Notes: generated from the sequence alone by a model not told the origin. Shown: positions 29,141 to 38,972, numbered from the stretch's first letter. The stretch is DNA of 56,064 nucleotides from an uncultured Bacilli bacterium (GCA_947632415.1 CANRPB010000002.1:1-56064), one strand, 5' to 3'. A program made the numbers and translations.

Positions 29141-29353
29141 CTTCTTTAATATTCGTTTGTGCATTTTTGAAATACCTGCCCTGGAATAACCAAGTGTATC
29201 GGCTATATAATCAAAATCTTTTCGTTCTACATAATACATTGTCATGAATTGTTTTTCTTTATCATCCAGCATTGACTCTTCTAACAACTCATTAAATGTA
29301 GATTTTTTATTTATACTTTGTACTTTATGTTTTATCTCCATGTGTTTGGACAC
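29123..29353 (-). CDS. Sigma-70 region-4-like transcription regulator (76 aa)
   Basis: The C-terminal 50 residues (DDKEKQFMTMYYVERKDFDY then IADTLGYSRAGISKMHKRIL) form the helix-turn-helix of sigma region 4 or ArpU/RinA-like late activators. I place the start at GTG 29353, 8 nt after GGGAGG. It may activate late promoters lacking good -35 boxes. It is followed by a terminator, and its start overlaps the 39-aa Zn protein. Confidence 0.75.
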   Translation of the reverse strand: MSKHMEIKHKVQSINKKSTFNELLEESMLDDKEKQFMTMYYVERKDFDYIADTLGYSRAGISKMHKRILKKIESLL

Positions 29354-29472
29354 TACATAAACCTCCCACATGTAGGACACCTATTAGGATTTCCTCTTTT
29401 CTTTCCGCTGGACTTTCTTTTTGTTTTTGTTTTAACAGAAGTTATTTTCACAATAGTTTGTTTAGCAGGCAT
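29353..29472 (-). CDS. Tiny basic zinc-knuckle protein (39 aa)
   Basis: Translation from ATG 29472 (GGAGG upstream) gives a Lys/Arg-rich peptide ending NRCPTCGRFM. The end with one CxxC is a pattern I know from small gut-phage proteins next to sigma-like regulators. It may dimerise through zinc. Confidence 0.6.
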   Translation of the reverse strand: MPAKQTIVKITSVKTKTKRKSSGKKRGNPNRCPTCGRFM

Positions 29473-29484
29473 ACACTACCTCCA

Positions 29485-29778
29485 TTATTCATTATGTGTT
29501 GCATTATCGTTATATTGATTTCCTTCAACATTATTTATATCAGATTCTTCCCCAGAAACTTCTTGTGTTACAGTTTCAGTTGTAACTACATTAGCCATAT
29601 CAAACTGCGATTCATAAACAAAGAAACCAATAACCAAAGTCATTACCAATAAAGTACAACAAATAATATTTATGATTAAAACTTTTAATAAACTTTTATT
29701 ATTTTCTTTTTGATTTTTGGACAATTCAAGTAAAACCCTGTTTGCTAACTCCAAATCCTTTTCATTATCGTAATCCAT
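29485..29778 (-). CDS. Single-pass membrane protein (97 aa)
   Basis: A charged N-terminal helix (about 30 residues), one transmembrane helix (LIINIICCTLLVMTLVIGFF) and an acidic Thr/Glu-rich outside tail. Promoter at 29809-29837 precedes it. Possible superinfection or lysis role, not shown. Confidence 0.6.
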   Translation of the reverse strand: MDYDNEKDLELANRVLLELSKNQKENNKSLLKVLIINIICCTLLVMTLVIGFFVYESQFDMANVVTTETVTQEVSGEESDINNVEGNQYNDNATHNE

Positions 29779-29808
29779 ATGAAACCTCCAATTTAATTTG
29801 ATACGATA

Positions 29809-29837
29809 ATCATAACATATAACATTTTAATTGTCAA
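29809..29837 (-). promoter_or_regulatory. SigA-type promoter with operator-like sequence
   Basis: Minus strand TTGACA (29837-29832), 17 bp, TATGAT (29814-29809). The spacer contains the direct repeat ATAACAT-ATAACAT on the plus strand, half sites of the phage operator. It would express the membrane protein, Zn-knuckle and sigma-like genes. Confidence 0.65.
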
Positions 29838-30126
29838 CACTTTTTTTACCTTGTAAAATACTAAGTTCTTTAAACACTGTTTTCATCTCCGTTTGCAATT
29901 TTGTTATTGCCTTTGAATGTTCATCAATAATGGAGTCCACTTCATGATTTCTTTCATTCATTGTTTTTTTAATTTCTTCAATTCCATTTACACATTGGTC
30001 TAATTTAGCAATTTGTATTCCATCTTGTTTTGCTTTTGTCACTTGTGCTGACACAAATGTTGATACACCAATTACACAACCAATAACACCAACAACACAA
30101 GTTATAATGGATATTGGACTAATCAT
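29827..30126 (-). CDS. Membrane-anchored coiled-coil protein (99 aa)
   Basis: One N-terminal transmembrane helix (SIITCVVGVIGCVIGVSTFV) then a long coiled coil (about residues 40-90). Start 30126 follows AAGGAGG. The layout resembles XhlA-type hemolysin/holin accessory proteins and unknowns beside gut-phage tail genes. Confidence 0.6.
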   Translation of the reverse strand: MISPISIITCVVGVIGCVIGVSTFVSAQVTKAKQDGIQIAKLDQCVNGIEEIKKTMNERNHEVDSIIDEHSKAITKLQTEMKTVFKELSILQGKKSVDN

Positions 30127-30139
30127 TTTATCACCTCCT

Positions 30140-31600
30140 TTAATTTGATTTATATGGTACATATACTTCTATTACATCACCAGGTTTTCCGTCCTGATTA
30201 GCAACTCCATTAACTAAATAATTATTTGATTTTGATATTTTTGAAACTAATGGAATAAACCCAATATTTCCACCATTTACTTTAAACTCGTACAAATTCA
30301 CATAATTTACACTTACCCCTGATTTTTTTTGCAACATGAAAATTCCATAAAATTCACCAAACTTTATAATATACGCATCTTGAATTAACATACTTTCACT
30401 TATATCTACATATTCAAGAGTTATACAAGACGTTTCAGAATTTGATACAACTTCAACCTTAAGATCATAACGCATACTTTTCTTTACAATTACCAAAAAG
30501 TAATTCCCTAGATTTATAAATTTCTCTACTTCTTCATTACCAGAAAGGAAATGGTTAGTCATTGATAATGTTGTCAAATTCCCATCAAAATTTATTTTTT
30601 TATATTCCCCATTTGCATAAAAAAATACCTCATCTTCCCCATTATAAAACAAGGGATTGTTAATACTTCCAGAATAACTATACATCGTTATTTGTTTACT
30701 TCTAGTAAAAATATACTCATTTCCACTTTTTTCTACAAAATCCAAGAAACAATGAATTTCAGCATCTTTAACAACAGAATCAAAAGAGAATAAAGGATAA
30801 TAATAATAAAATGAAGCAAAAGAAGATTTTTTAAAATTATAACTCCCAAATATCTCATCTATATCCCTCCCAAAACTTGAATCCGTATATACCTTTTCGT
30901 TAGAATCATTTTTTGCAAACTTTATTGTAACTTTATTTTCTAATTTATTCACATAAACTATAACGAGTAAATGATAATTTTTGTTTGATGAATCATCCCC
31001 TTCAGAATAAAAAAGATCAAATATTACATCCCCACCATTAAATAAATAAAAATTCTTCGAAAACTTTTTATAACTTAAGCTTTTGCCATCACATTCTATC
31101 GTATAAGAAACATCACTTTCATCCACATTTTGATTATAAATACCACCCCTAACTACATTATAAGATTCCACTTTATTTACTTCAACCATTTCCATTGTAA
31201 GCCCAAATTTACCTTTAAATTTACCACTAGTATATGATAATGGAACTTGATATTGATATATAAAATAAAATTTACTTTTATCAGAAAGTTGTAAAACTTT
31301 AATTATATTTTCATCCCATCTTTTTTTTAAAATTTCAACTTTATCAATAACATTATATAAAATAACATCTGTTCCATCACTATTCCCATAGCAAACTAAA
31401 CAACAACAATCATCAACCATAGCTGAATAAAAATTAGTACACTCTAAATTACTTTCAATAATTAAATTATCCTTATACTCAGGATTTATCTTTACAAAAT
31501 CCCCATTTACAATATTTTCACCAGCCGCTACTTCATAATTTTCCAAAACACCATTCAAAGCAACACCACTATATAAATGTGTATTTGTTCTACCTCTCAT
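30140..31600 (-). CDS. Probable receptor-binding tail protein, beta-rich (486 aa)
   Basis: The N-terminus (SGVALNGVLENYEVAAGENI then NGDFVKIN) is a small attachment-like domain found in gut-phage tail proteins. The long middle has regular strands ending in aromatic residues, suggesting a beta-propeller, and the end is KPGDVIEVYVPY. Many acidic and Tyr/Phe residues fit sugar binding. Last of the tail-tip genes. Confidence 0.55.
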   Translation of the reverse strand: MRGRTNTHLYSGVALNGVLENYEVAAGENIVNGDFVKINPEYKDNLIIESNLECTNFYSAMVDDCCCLVCYGNSDGTDVILYNVIDKVEILKKRWDENIIKVLQLSDKSKFYFIYQYQVPLSYTSGKFKGKFGLTMEMVEVNKVESYNVVRGGIYNQNVDESDVSYTIECDGKSLSYKKFSKNFYLFNGGDVIFDLFYSEGDDSSNKNYHLLVIVYVNKLENKVTIKFAKNDSNEKVYTDSSFGRDIDEIFGSYNFKKSSFASFYYYYPLFSFDSVVKDAEIHCFLDFVEKSGNEYIFTRSKQITMYSYSGSINNPLFYNGEDEVFFYANGEYKKINFDGNLTTLSMTNHFLSGNEEVEKFINLGNYFLVIVKKSMRYDLKVEVVSNSETSCITLEYVDISESMLIQDAYIIKFGEFYGIFMLQKKSGVSVNYVNLYEFKVNGGNIGFIPLVSKISKSNNYLVNGVANQDGKPGDVIEVYVPYKSN

Positions 31601-32634
31601 TATTTTACCCTCACTCTTATTACAGCATGCAATGCTTTACTAGGTTTTCTACCAGCACTAAAAACAATTTTACCAGCTTCACTATCAACATATATTACAC
31701 AACGTACTGCTTCCTGAATATCTTCCTTTGTCCAATATACATCTACCAACGTTCCTTCTGTTATTTTTTCATTTGTAACTTCGCATGTATAACCAGTATT
31801 ATCAGAACCAGAAAAACTATATGAGTCTAATGGAATAACAAAATCCTTATCAACATAATTTTGTACTAATCCTTTTGCTTCATCTGTTACTTTTTGCAGT
31901 TCACCTTTGTAGGTATCAAATGAATCACTTAACTCTTTTTTATAATCAGCAATATCCTTTGTTGTATCTTTATAATATTTATCAACCTTTGTATTTAACT
32001 CTGTAAATTCTAATTGTAACCTTACAGCCAAATCCCCAGTTAACTGGTCCTTTATACTATCAAACCACTCATCAAATATTGCTTGGAATTGTTCAAATAA
32101 GTCTTTTGTATTTACAACTTCTACCAACCCTTTTACAAAACCACATACTTCCTCGTTTGGTCTTGTATCGGTTATATTAACATTTGTTAAAGCAACAGCT
32201 CTAGGAGGTGCACTAATTTCTGCTATCTTTAAATCGTAAATAGTATCACCACGATGTACTTCTGTTTCCCCTTCCAAAACAAGTGTGTTGATAGACCTAC
32301 TGGATTCATTGAAACGAACCATAATGGAATCGGTTCTTGTTATACTACCTGTATTTTCTGTTAATTCTAATTCTAAGTTCTCGTCATTATGATACCAATG
32401 TCCATTGATAAATGCCCAACCTGGTCTTACAATTACAGTCATTCCAGAACCAGCAACAACTTTTAATTGGTCTACTGGACTTGCAAATACACCATTTCCA
32501 ACGAACAATTTAAAATAATTCATAAAGTCTTTCCAGAGATATGCTGTGTCCCACCAACCAGTATATGCTTCTGTTACAGGATTCAAACCATGTTCATCCC
32601 ATATCGCTTCAAAGAATCCATAATGCTCAGCCAT
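31600..32634 (-). CDS. Tail-tip/baseplate protein, receptor-binding type (344 aa)
   Basis: The motif VIVRPGWAFINGHWYHND near residue 70 is common to phage baseplate and tail-fibre shafts. Residues about 195-270 form a coiled coil. The C-terminal beta domain ends HAVIRVRVK. It probably trimerises. It overlaps the split tail-tip gene by 8 bp and follows GGGAG. Confidence 0.7.
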   Translation of the reverse strand: MAEHYGFFEAIWDEHGLNPVTEAYTGWWDTAYLWKDFMNYFKLFVGNGVFASPVDQLKVVAGSGMTVIVRPGWAFINGHWYHNDENLELELTENTGSITRTDSIMVRFNESSRSINTLVLEGETEVHRGDTIYDLKIAEISAPPRAVALTNVNITDTRPNEEVCGFVKGLVEVVNTKDLFEQFQAIFDEWFDSIKDQLTGDLAVRLQLEFTELNTKVDKYYKDTTKDIADYKKELSDSFDTYKGELQKVTDEAKGLVQNYVDKDFVIPLDSYSFSGSDNTGYTCEVTNEKITEGTLVDVYWTKEDIQEAVRCVIYVDSEAGKIVFSAGRKPSKALHAVIRVRVK

Positions 32635-32938
32635 TTCTTTCTCCCTTCATTTTATGTATTGTTAATCTATCATAACCAAAACCTATATCAAAATATTCTA
32701 CACCATCAGATATTGTTTTCTTTACACTAATTATTTGTAAGTCAACAGATAACCCCAATGTTTTATCCTGTACAGTTACATAATCACCAAGGAAAAAATC
32801 TTCCCCATATTTATATGACATTCCACCAGTTATTATTGTACCATCAAATGAAACAAATTTCAAGTGTTCGGATAAACTTTCTAAACCACGTTGTTCCATC
32901 AATGATTTAAGTTCTTTGTCTGTTAATGTATCAGCCAT
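32627..32938 (-). CDS. C-terminal part of a Gp37-like tail-tip protein (103 aa)
   Basis: TDKELKSLMEQRGLESLSEH and YKYGEDFFLGDYVTV are the conserved C-terminal blocks of ReqiPepy6 Gp37-like tail-tip proteins. Here they form a separate short gene, while the N-terminal 280 residues are at 33602-34699. The 213-aa gene lies between. So the tail-tip polypeptide is encoded in two pieces that presumably assemble. Confidence 0.65.
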   Translation of the reverse strand: MADTLTDKELKSLMEQRGLESLSEHLKFVSFDGTIITGGMSYKYGEDFFLGDYVTVQDKTLGLSVDLQIISVKKTISDGVEYFDIGFGYDRLTIHKMKGERNG

Positions 32939-32948
32939 TATAATCACC

Positions 32949-33590
32949 TTAAAAATATAAATCTATTGTTAAGTCTATACTATAAGTAAATGAATAAGAT
33001 GTACCAGAAGTTCCATTATTACAATATATATAAAAATATTGCAAATCTTTTCCACTTAAATCAACTTCTACATTTTCTATCTTTTTTGTTTGGAGTGTTG
33101 TTACATTACTACCTGCTGAAACTTTTCCAATTACATCGTTATCAAAATTACACCCAACATTAAGTGATATATATTTTCCTGTACTACTTGATCTTTGCAA
33201 CGATATTGTACCATTTGCAACAAACTTAGTATAATTCAAATCAGTTGGGATATAAAATTGTAAATTAACATTTCTAGTTTCACTACCACCATTACTAGTA
33301 TCTGTTTTAATCTTATATTGTATTGGTGAACTTAATCCACCTCCACCACCAGAACTTCCCCCAGATTTAAAAGGGGTAAATGTATCAGCACCTCGTTCTG
33401 GACTTGTGTTAAAACCATATTGACCGTCTTGTTCGTCCAAATAAACTTGACCGCCTTTTAATGTTAAACTATCTTTTACATTATCAACTTCATTGCTTAC
33501 ATCAGTTATATTTTTACCAAGTGTTTTGTTTAACGTGTCTACTTTATTATTTACCCAATCCCTAATAGCACGTAAGTTTGGAGCAGCCAT
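32949..33590 (-). CDS. Beta-rich tail protein inside the split tail-tip locus (213 aa)
   Basis: Residues 1-45 are a helical stalk (RDWVNNKVDTLNKTLGKNIT), then a Gly/Ser linker (KSGGSSGGGGG), then a beta-sandwich-like C-terminal domain of about 120 residues that could bind host glycans. A clear AAGGAGG start signal is present. It lies between two parts of the Gp37-like protein, as if inserted there. Confidence 0.6.
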   Translation of the reverse strand: MAAPNLRAIRDWVNNKVDTLNKTLGKNITDVSNEVDNVKDSLTLKGGQVYLDEQDGQYGFNTSPERGADTFTPFKSGGSSGGGGGLSSPIQYKIKTDTSNGGSETRNVNLQFYIPTDLNYTKFVANGTISLQRSSSTGKYISLNVGCNFDNDVIGKVSAGSNVTTLQTKKIENVEVDLSGKDLQYFYIYCNNGTSGTSYSFTYSIDLTIDLYF

Positions 33591-33601
33591 TTTATACCTC
33601 C

Positions 33602-34699
33602 TTAAACATCTGTGTTTATATCACTTTCCAAATATGTTTTTGTTGTATCATAATCCAATGTATTTTCATCAGAATATGTATCTTGTTGTGATTCACCATT
33701 CAAATAATTTAATGTATCATCGTATGGAACAGTAGTTTCAGCAGGTTGTACATCAGTTTGGCCAGAACCATTTAAGAATCTTAATGTTTCTTGATACGTC
33801 ATATCCGTATCAGTTCCACCGCCACCATCATCTCCACCCCCACCTGAATCACCACCACCAGATGAAGAACTACCTGATTGAATATCCCTTGCATCGACAT
33901 ATAATTCTATTCTATCAATACCTGTTTTGTCAACATCCCCAACTTCTAATACTTTTCTTTGTTGTCCAGTACCTTCAGCAGCAACAATTGCCACACTTGC
34001 ATAATCCCTTCCGTCTTCCTCGTATGTTAAATCAGATAAGTTGTTTAATTCAAATGAAAATACAACAGGGTTTACACCTTCTTCATTTCCAATTGTTCTA
34101 TGTACTGGTTTTCTAATTCTAAATTCCAATGACTCCAAATTAACTGGTCTATCCATACTTTCATCATAGTCAATCATGTTTGGAAACAACCAGAATAACA
34201 AATCATAATCCAGGAATTTATCATTCAACACATTTAACAAATTATCACCAGTATTTTGTACCGTTATTTCACCTTCAACTTCTGGATTATATTCAGGTAT
34301 ATCGGATAATTTTATAAAATCAATTTTTCTTTTTGCATCTTCTGGACTTATATACAAATCCGTAACCATTTGTCTTGCTATTTGTGGAACAGTCCCTGTA
34401 TATTTTGTTGTTTTTAAAAATGACCTATATGTTAAAATGTGGTTACACATGAAACCATAAACTTCAATTTGTAGAATATCTTGTTCATAATTTTTTAATC
34501 CTTTGATAATCCCCAAAGCACCATCTTCAAACAAGATGTAATTTCCAAACTTTAAATATTGTATCACTTCTTCATCAGGATACATAATCACAGAAAAATT
34601 ACCATAGGAATTTGCTTCATCTTTATATTCTACATATGAAAAAGTTTTTATTACATCAAGTCTATTTCTTGTTGCTTTGTCAAATATCTCTAATTTCAT
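33602..34699 (-). CDS. Gp37-like tail-tip protein, N-terminal part (365 aa)
   Basis: Residues 1-275 match Gp37-like tail-tip/hub proteins: DEANSYGNFSVIMYPDEE, AIVAAEGTGQQRKV and the late block IELYVDARDIQ. Homologs continue into the blocks found here in the 32627 gene. Instead this protein ends with a Gly/Ser linker and three loose repeats of YxxTLxYLNG type (MTYQETLRFLNG, VPYDDTLNYLNG, LDYDTTKTYL). It likely anchors the tail tip to the distal tail ring. Confidence 0.75.
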   Translation of the reverse strand: MKLEIFDKATRNRLDVIKTFSYVEYKDEANSYGNFSVIMYPDEEVIQYLKFGNYILFEDGALGIIKGLKNYEQDILQIEVYGFMCNHILTYRSFLKTTKYTGTVPQIARQMVTDLYISPEDAKRKIDFIKLSDIPEYNPEVEGEITVQNTGDNLLNVLNDKFLDYDLLFWLFPNMIDYDESMDRPVNLESLEFRIRKPVHRTIGNEEGVNPVVFSFELNNLSDLTYEEDGRDYASVAIVAAEGTGQQRKVLEVGDVDKTGIDRIELYVDARDIQSGSSSSGGGDSGGGGDDGGGGTDTDMTYQETLRFLNGSGQTDVQPAETTVPYDDTLNYLNGESQQDTYSDENTLDYDTTKTYLESDINTDV

Positions 34700-34700
34700 T

Positions 34701-35648
34701 TTACATCTCCATTAAAGCATATTTTTCGGGATTTATTTCAATTACAACATCTAATGAATCTTCCGCACCATTTTCTGTTGAATAACCAATTAGTGTTGTT
34801 CCAACCTGACATTTAAACCAAGAATTATCAAAACTCCAATATTTAAAATAATTATATTCCACCCCATCAATTATTCCAATAACACCTTTTTCAGGACCAT
34901 CTGAAGTGTTTATAATTATCTTCTCCCCTTGTTGCATCGTTTTCTTAATGGTTATTGTTTCACCAGTACCAATATTTTCAATTTGTGGATTAACTACTTC
35001 ATCTTTTGCTGTTAATATAATTCTACAACCTATTTGAACATCACCTTCATTTTCAACAGATAACATCAAATAGTTAACTCTTCTACCACCAACAATTCCA
35101 AAGGGAGGAATTATAAACGGGGAGTGTAGCATTGGAATATCCCCGTTTATAATTGTTTTCATAATTGTGTTCTTTTTAAACATTGGATTAGCACAATACA
35201 ATGTAAACATAAATTCACAAAAGTATGTGTTATTTGTTTGTTCTGTGTTTCCGTATGCGATAGAAGCCGCTGGTTTTCCTTCAATAAAATAATCGTTAAT
35301 ACTTAATACCAAATAATCCAATGGATTTATAATACTATTAAGATCTTCTTTTTTATTTTTTATTATTTCATATCCATAAGAATTCCATTGACTTCTATCC
35401 AATGCCATCATATCATCTTTTGTCAACCAATAATAAACATATCCAGTTATTGTTATATCCCTTTCTTTTATCATAGTGCTGGATATTGTTACACCAATTT
35501 GGTTCAGGTAGTTATATGTGTTATGCTGGGCTGGAGCTGTTCCCCAGTCCAACCCATCTGACTTATAAACATAATCACAGTCTATATCCTGACCGAAAAT
35601 AACTTCCCTTGATGTAGTTTTATTTTTTACCTTAAACCTTTCAATCAT
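34701..35648 (-). CDS. Distal tail protein (Dit-like, 315 aa)
   Basis: DGLDWGTAPAQHNTYNYLNQ and ERDITITGYVYYWL resemble siphophage tail proteins of the Dit family. It follows the tape measure gene as usual. It would form the hexameric ring joining the tail tube and tip. AGGTGG precedes ATG 35648. Confidence 0.8.
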   Translation of the reverse strand: MIERFKVKNKTTSREVIFGQDIDCDYVYKSDGLDWGTAPAQHNTYNYLNQIGVTISSTMIKERDITITGYVYYWLTKDDMMALDRSQWNSYGYEIIKNKKEDLNSIINPLDYLVLSINDYFIEGKPAASIAYGNTEQTNNTYFCEFMFTLYCANPMFKKNTIMKTIINGDIPMLHSPFIIPPFGIVGGRRVNYLMLSVENEGDVQIGCRIILTAKDEVVNPQIENIGTGETITIKKTMQQGEKIIINTSDGPEKGVIGIIDGVEYNYFKYWSFDNSWFKCQVGTTLIGYSTENGAEDSLDVVIEINPEKYALMEM

Positions 35649-35659
35649 ATAGACACCAC

Positions 35660-38600
35660 CTAGTTACCAAACAACAATTCTTTCTTGACACGTTTAATTT
35701 GCCGAGCGTATTCATATGGATTAGGTGTAACATCATAGAAGTTAAATGTATCACCACCATTTGAACCTCCACCATTATTATATTCCTTTGCCTCCTGCTT
35801 TGTCAATACCCTTTCCCCTTGGTGTAATTTTGCAATATAACCATTGTAGGGAACATAATCCAAACCAGCAGCATGGGAATTAAATATACCACCAACCGCG
35901 TCACCAATCCAACTAATACCACTCTTTATTTTATCAATGAAATCTGTTATCCAACCAAACTTTTCACTAAACCAACCAGAAACAGATTCCCAAACAGATT
36001 TCATTCCTTCCCATATTGCATTGATAATATCTTTACCAGCTTGCAATACCTTTGGAATAATTTCTGTTATTGTTGAAACAATGGAGTTTATCTTTTCTTT
36101 TATATCATTTGTTATCTTTTCCCATCCTTCTTTTACAGCCCCAACTATTTTATCCCATAATGCCTGAATGTTTTCCAAGAAACTTGATATAATTGTTTTA
36201 ACACCATCAATAATAGATGTAACCAACCCCTTTACTGTTTCAACTATTGTTTCAACAAATTGTCTGACATTATCAATAACATTTCTTATCATTTCTATAA
36301 AGTTTGTTATAAGTTCTGTTATAATTGTCATCAAATTTGTAACAACATTTTTCAAGGTTTCAAATAAATTCTTAATCAAATTTATAAAACCTTCAAACAA
36401 ATTCTTTAACGTTTCGCTGATGGTTGAGAAAAATTCCATAACAGTGTTTTTTATTGTTTCAAATGCCTCTTTTATAATATCCCAAATTTTACCAAAAAAG
36501 TCTGTTAAATTATCCCACAAGTTTTGGAAAAATTCTGTTATCTTATTCCAGGTATCTTCAAAAAACCCAACCAATTTATCCCAGACATTTTTGAAAAACT
36601 CTACAATATTATTCCAAGCATCAATAAAGAATGTAACAATTTTATCCCATGTATCAGCAAAGAAAGTTGAAACAGAGTTCCAAACATTACTGAAAAATTC
36701 TGTCACACCATTCCACAACGTTGATAAAAATTCACTAATCTTACTCCATACATTTGAAACAAACTCACTTAAGTTATCCCATAAACCAGTGAAGAAATCA
36801 AATACCATTTGTGCAAACTGTTTCAATACATCTAAGAATGCACCAAACATATTCTTGAAACCTTCCAATATACCAAGTAATATGTTTTCGCCTATTGGCT
36901 TCATTGCTTCCGCAGGGGAATGAATACCAAATATATCACAAATGAATCCCCATATTGTATCAAATAACATTTTTATTGGTGCAAATAACAAACTCAAAGC
37001 AGTTTTGAATCCCTCAATAATTCCCTCGATTATTAGTCTTCCTACTTGAGCCCAATCACCTTGCTTTATTGCATCAATAATATCCCCAAGCCAATCAAAG
37101 AAACCAGCAATAGCATCAACCAGTGTACCAAGTAAATCAATAGCATTTTCAACAACTTCAACAAATATCGTTGCCAGGAATCTTGCTATAGCATCCACTA
37201 TTGGTTTTAACGTTTGCCAAATTTGTTTTAATTTTTCAAATAACTTACTTACCTTTTCCCTGAACTCTTCACTATTTTTCCATAAGTCTACTAATCCTTT
37301 TACCACCAATGCAATCACACCAACAATTGCTAATAATACTGGATTAAAACCACCTATCAAAGGACCTAACAATTTTACAATATTCATAATACTGCCAATT
37401 GCAGTTGTTAATTTACCAAATATTGTAAGCAAAGGTCCTAATGCTGCAACCACTTCCAATATTTTAACAATGTGTGCTTTCTCTGCATCGGATAAATTAT
37501 TCCACCAACCAATAATTTTTTCAAGAATATCCATTAACTTTTCCAATATTGGAATAAGTAATTCAGCAATATCCCTTTTCATTGCTTTCCAACGTTCATT
37601 TAATTGGCTTATTTTACTATCCAATGTTCCATAACGTTTTTCAGCCTCTGTTGTTAATGCTGTATTTTCTTTCCAAGCATTGTTAGCCAAATCAATTGCA
37701 TCTGTTAATTCCCCACCAGCCAATGACAATGCACGTAACATATTACTTTGTCTAATACCAGACATTCCTAATTCGTCCAGTACTAATACAGCACTACCAC
37801 CTTTTTCTTCCACACCAGCCAAACCTAACAAGAAATTCTTCAATGCTGTTATCGGGTCATTTTCCCAAGCATTTGAAAATTCTTTTGCAGTCATGCCAGA
37901 AACTTCAGCCAAGGTGTTTAATTGAGTTATTGCACCCTCATCACCTTGTAGTGCTTTTTTAACAGCCGTTTCGATATTTGCTAACGTGGTTGACATGGAA
38001 GAACCACCTGCCTCTGCACGAATACCAACAGAAGTCATTGCAGTTGCCAAACCAAGAATTTCAGTTTCAGTCAACCCAGCCATTGTACCAGCAGAAGCAA
38101 GTCTTAAACTCATGTTTACAATTTCATCTTCCTGTGCCGCAAAGTTATTACCCAAGTCAACAACTGTTGCACCAAGTTTATCAACATCAGAAGTTGCAGT
38201 ACCAGTAATGTTCATGAATCTGGCTAATGCTGTTGCTGCTTCTTCTGCAGTTAAGTTTGTAGAGTCACCTAACTCAACCATTATTTTTGTGAACTTTGTA
38301 ATTTCTTCCCCACCTTTACCAAGCTCAATACCCAACTGACCAGCAACTTCCATTACACCAGCAATTTCTTCTGCAGATGAAGCAGTTGAACCAGCCATGT
38401 CTTCGATTGCTTTTGATAATAACGCATACTCTTCTTCAGTTGCATCAACTGTTTTCTTAACACCAGTAAAAGCACTTTCAAAATCTCTATAACTATCAAT
38501 TGCACTTTTACCCAAACCAACCAAAGGTACTGTTAAGTTTCTTGTTAAATTAGAACCAACATTTGAAGCAACACTACCAACTGCTGTTAATTTATCACCA

Positions 38601-38719
38601 AGGGAAGCAGATGTATCACGGAATTTACTAAGTGCACTTTCTGCTGTACTTAATCCCTCATTGAAAGCAGTCATATTCAAATCAAGATAGGCAACCGCAG
38701 TACCAACATCAATAGCCAT
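35660..38719 (-). CDS. Tape measure protein (1019 aa)
   Basis: A TP901-type N-terminus (residues 60-350, GLGKSAIDSYRDFESAF and TSVGIRAEAGGSSMSTTLA), hydrophobic helices near 430-480, and a C-terminal half built from repeats of about 11 residues with FF...W (FFSNVWNSV, FFADTWDKI, FFIDAWNNI, FFKNVWDKL). Its length predicts a tail of roughly 150 nm. GGGAG precedes the ATG. Confidence 0.95.
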   Translation of the reverse strand: MAIDVGTAVAYLDLNMTAFNEGLSTAESALSKFRDTSASLGDKLTAVGSVASNVGSNLTRNLTVPLVGLGKSAIDSYRDFESAFTGVKKTVDATEEEYALLSKAIEDMAGSTASSAEEIAGVMEVAGQLGIELGKGGEEITKFTKIMVELGDSTNLTAEEAATALARFMNITGTATSDVDKLGATVVDLGNNFAAQEDEIVNMSLRLASAGTMAGLTETEILGLATAMTSVGIRAEAGGSSMSTTLANIETAVKKALQGDEGAITQLNTLAEVSGMTAKEFSNAWENDPITALKNFLLGLAGVEEKGGSAVLVLDELGMSGIRQSNMLRALSLAGGELTDAIDLANNAWKENTALTTEAEKRYGTLDSKISQLNERWKAMKRDIAELLIPILEKLMDILEKIIGWWNNLSDAEKAHIVKILEVVAALGPLLTIFGKLTTAIGSIMNIVKLLGPLIGGFNPVLLAIVGVIALVVKGLVDLWKNSEEFREKVSKLFEKLKQIWQTLKPIVDAIARFLATIFVEVVENAIDLLGTLVDAIAGFFDWLGDIIDAIKQGDWAQVGRLIIEGIIEGFKTALSLLFAPIKMLFDTIWGFICDIFGIHSPAEAMKPIGENILLGILEGFKNMFGAFLDVLKQFAQMVFDFFTGLWDNLSEFVSNVWSKISEFLSTLWNGVTEFFSNVWNSVSTFFADTWDKIVTFFIDAWNNIVEFFKNVWDKLVGFFEDTWNKITEFFQNLWDNLTDFFGKIWDIIKEAFETIKNTVMEFFSTISETLKNLFEGFINLIKNLFETLKNVVTNLMTIITELITNFIEMIRNVIDNVRQFVETIVETVKGLVTSIIDGVKTIISSFLENIQALWDKIVGAVKEGWEKITNDIKEKINSIVSTITEIIPKVLQAGKDIINAIWEGMKSVWESVSGWFSEKFGWITDFIDKIKSGISWIGDAVGGIFNSHAAGLDYVPYNGYIAKLHQGERVLTKQEAKEYNNGGGSNGGDTFNFYDVTPNPYEYARQIKRVKKELLFGN

Positions 38720-38732
38720 TTCTTATCTCCCT

Positions 38733-38972
38733 CTAACTATCATACTTTCTATACAAATCCGAAGGTCTATTATAAGTAGTGGGGGAAGATTTACCAGTGT
38801 TACTTACAATCGGTTCTTTTCCATCCTTTATTTGTTGAATAATAAACGCACATGCTTCATCAAAACAAAAGGCTGTATATTCATCACTTATCCCCATTAT
38901 CTCAGAAGGTCTCGTGTGCATACCCAGCCCTTTGTAAACGCCTAATATTCTTAAAACTTCACCACTACTCAC
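38733..38972 (-). CDS. Tail assembly chaperone, downstream frame (gpT-like, 79 aa)
   Basis: This short frame sits exactly where phages encode the frameshifted extension of the tail chaperone. No ribosome site precedes the GTG at 38972. The frame differs by +1 from the 138-aa gene, and the overlap is TTT-CGTGAGTAG, so a +1 slip or GTG restart could make it. Contains FCFDEACAFIIQQI. Confidence 0.65.
   Translation of the reverse strand: MSSGEVLRILGVYKGLGMHTRPSEIMGISDEYTAFCFDEACAFIIQQIKDGKEPIVSNTGKSSPTTYNRPSDLYRKYDS

Noticed and set aside
35937..38339. Several long plus-strand ORFs opposite the tape measure gene
   Set aside because: They mirror the repetitive codon pattern of the tape measure gene and lack ribosome sites and recognisable domains.
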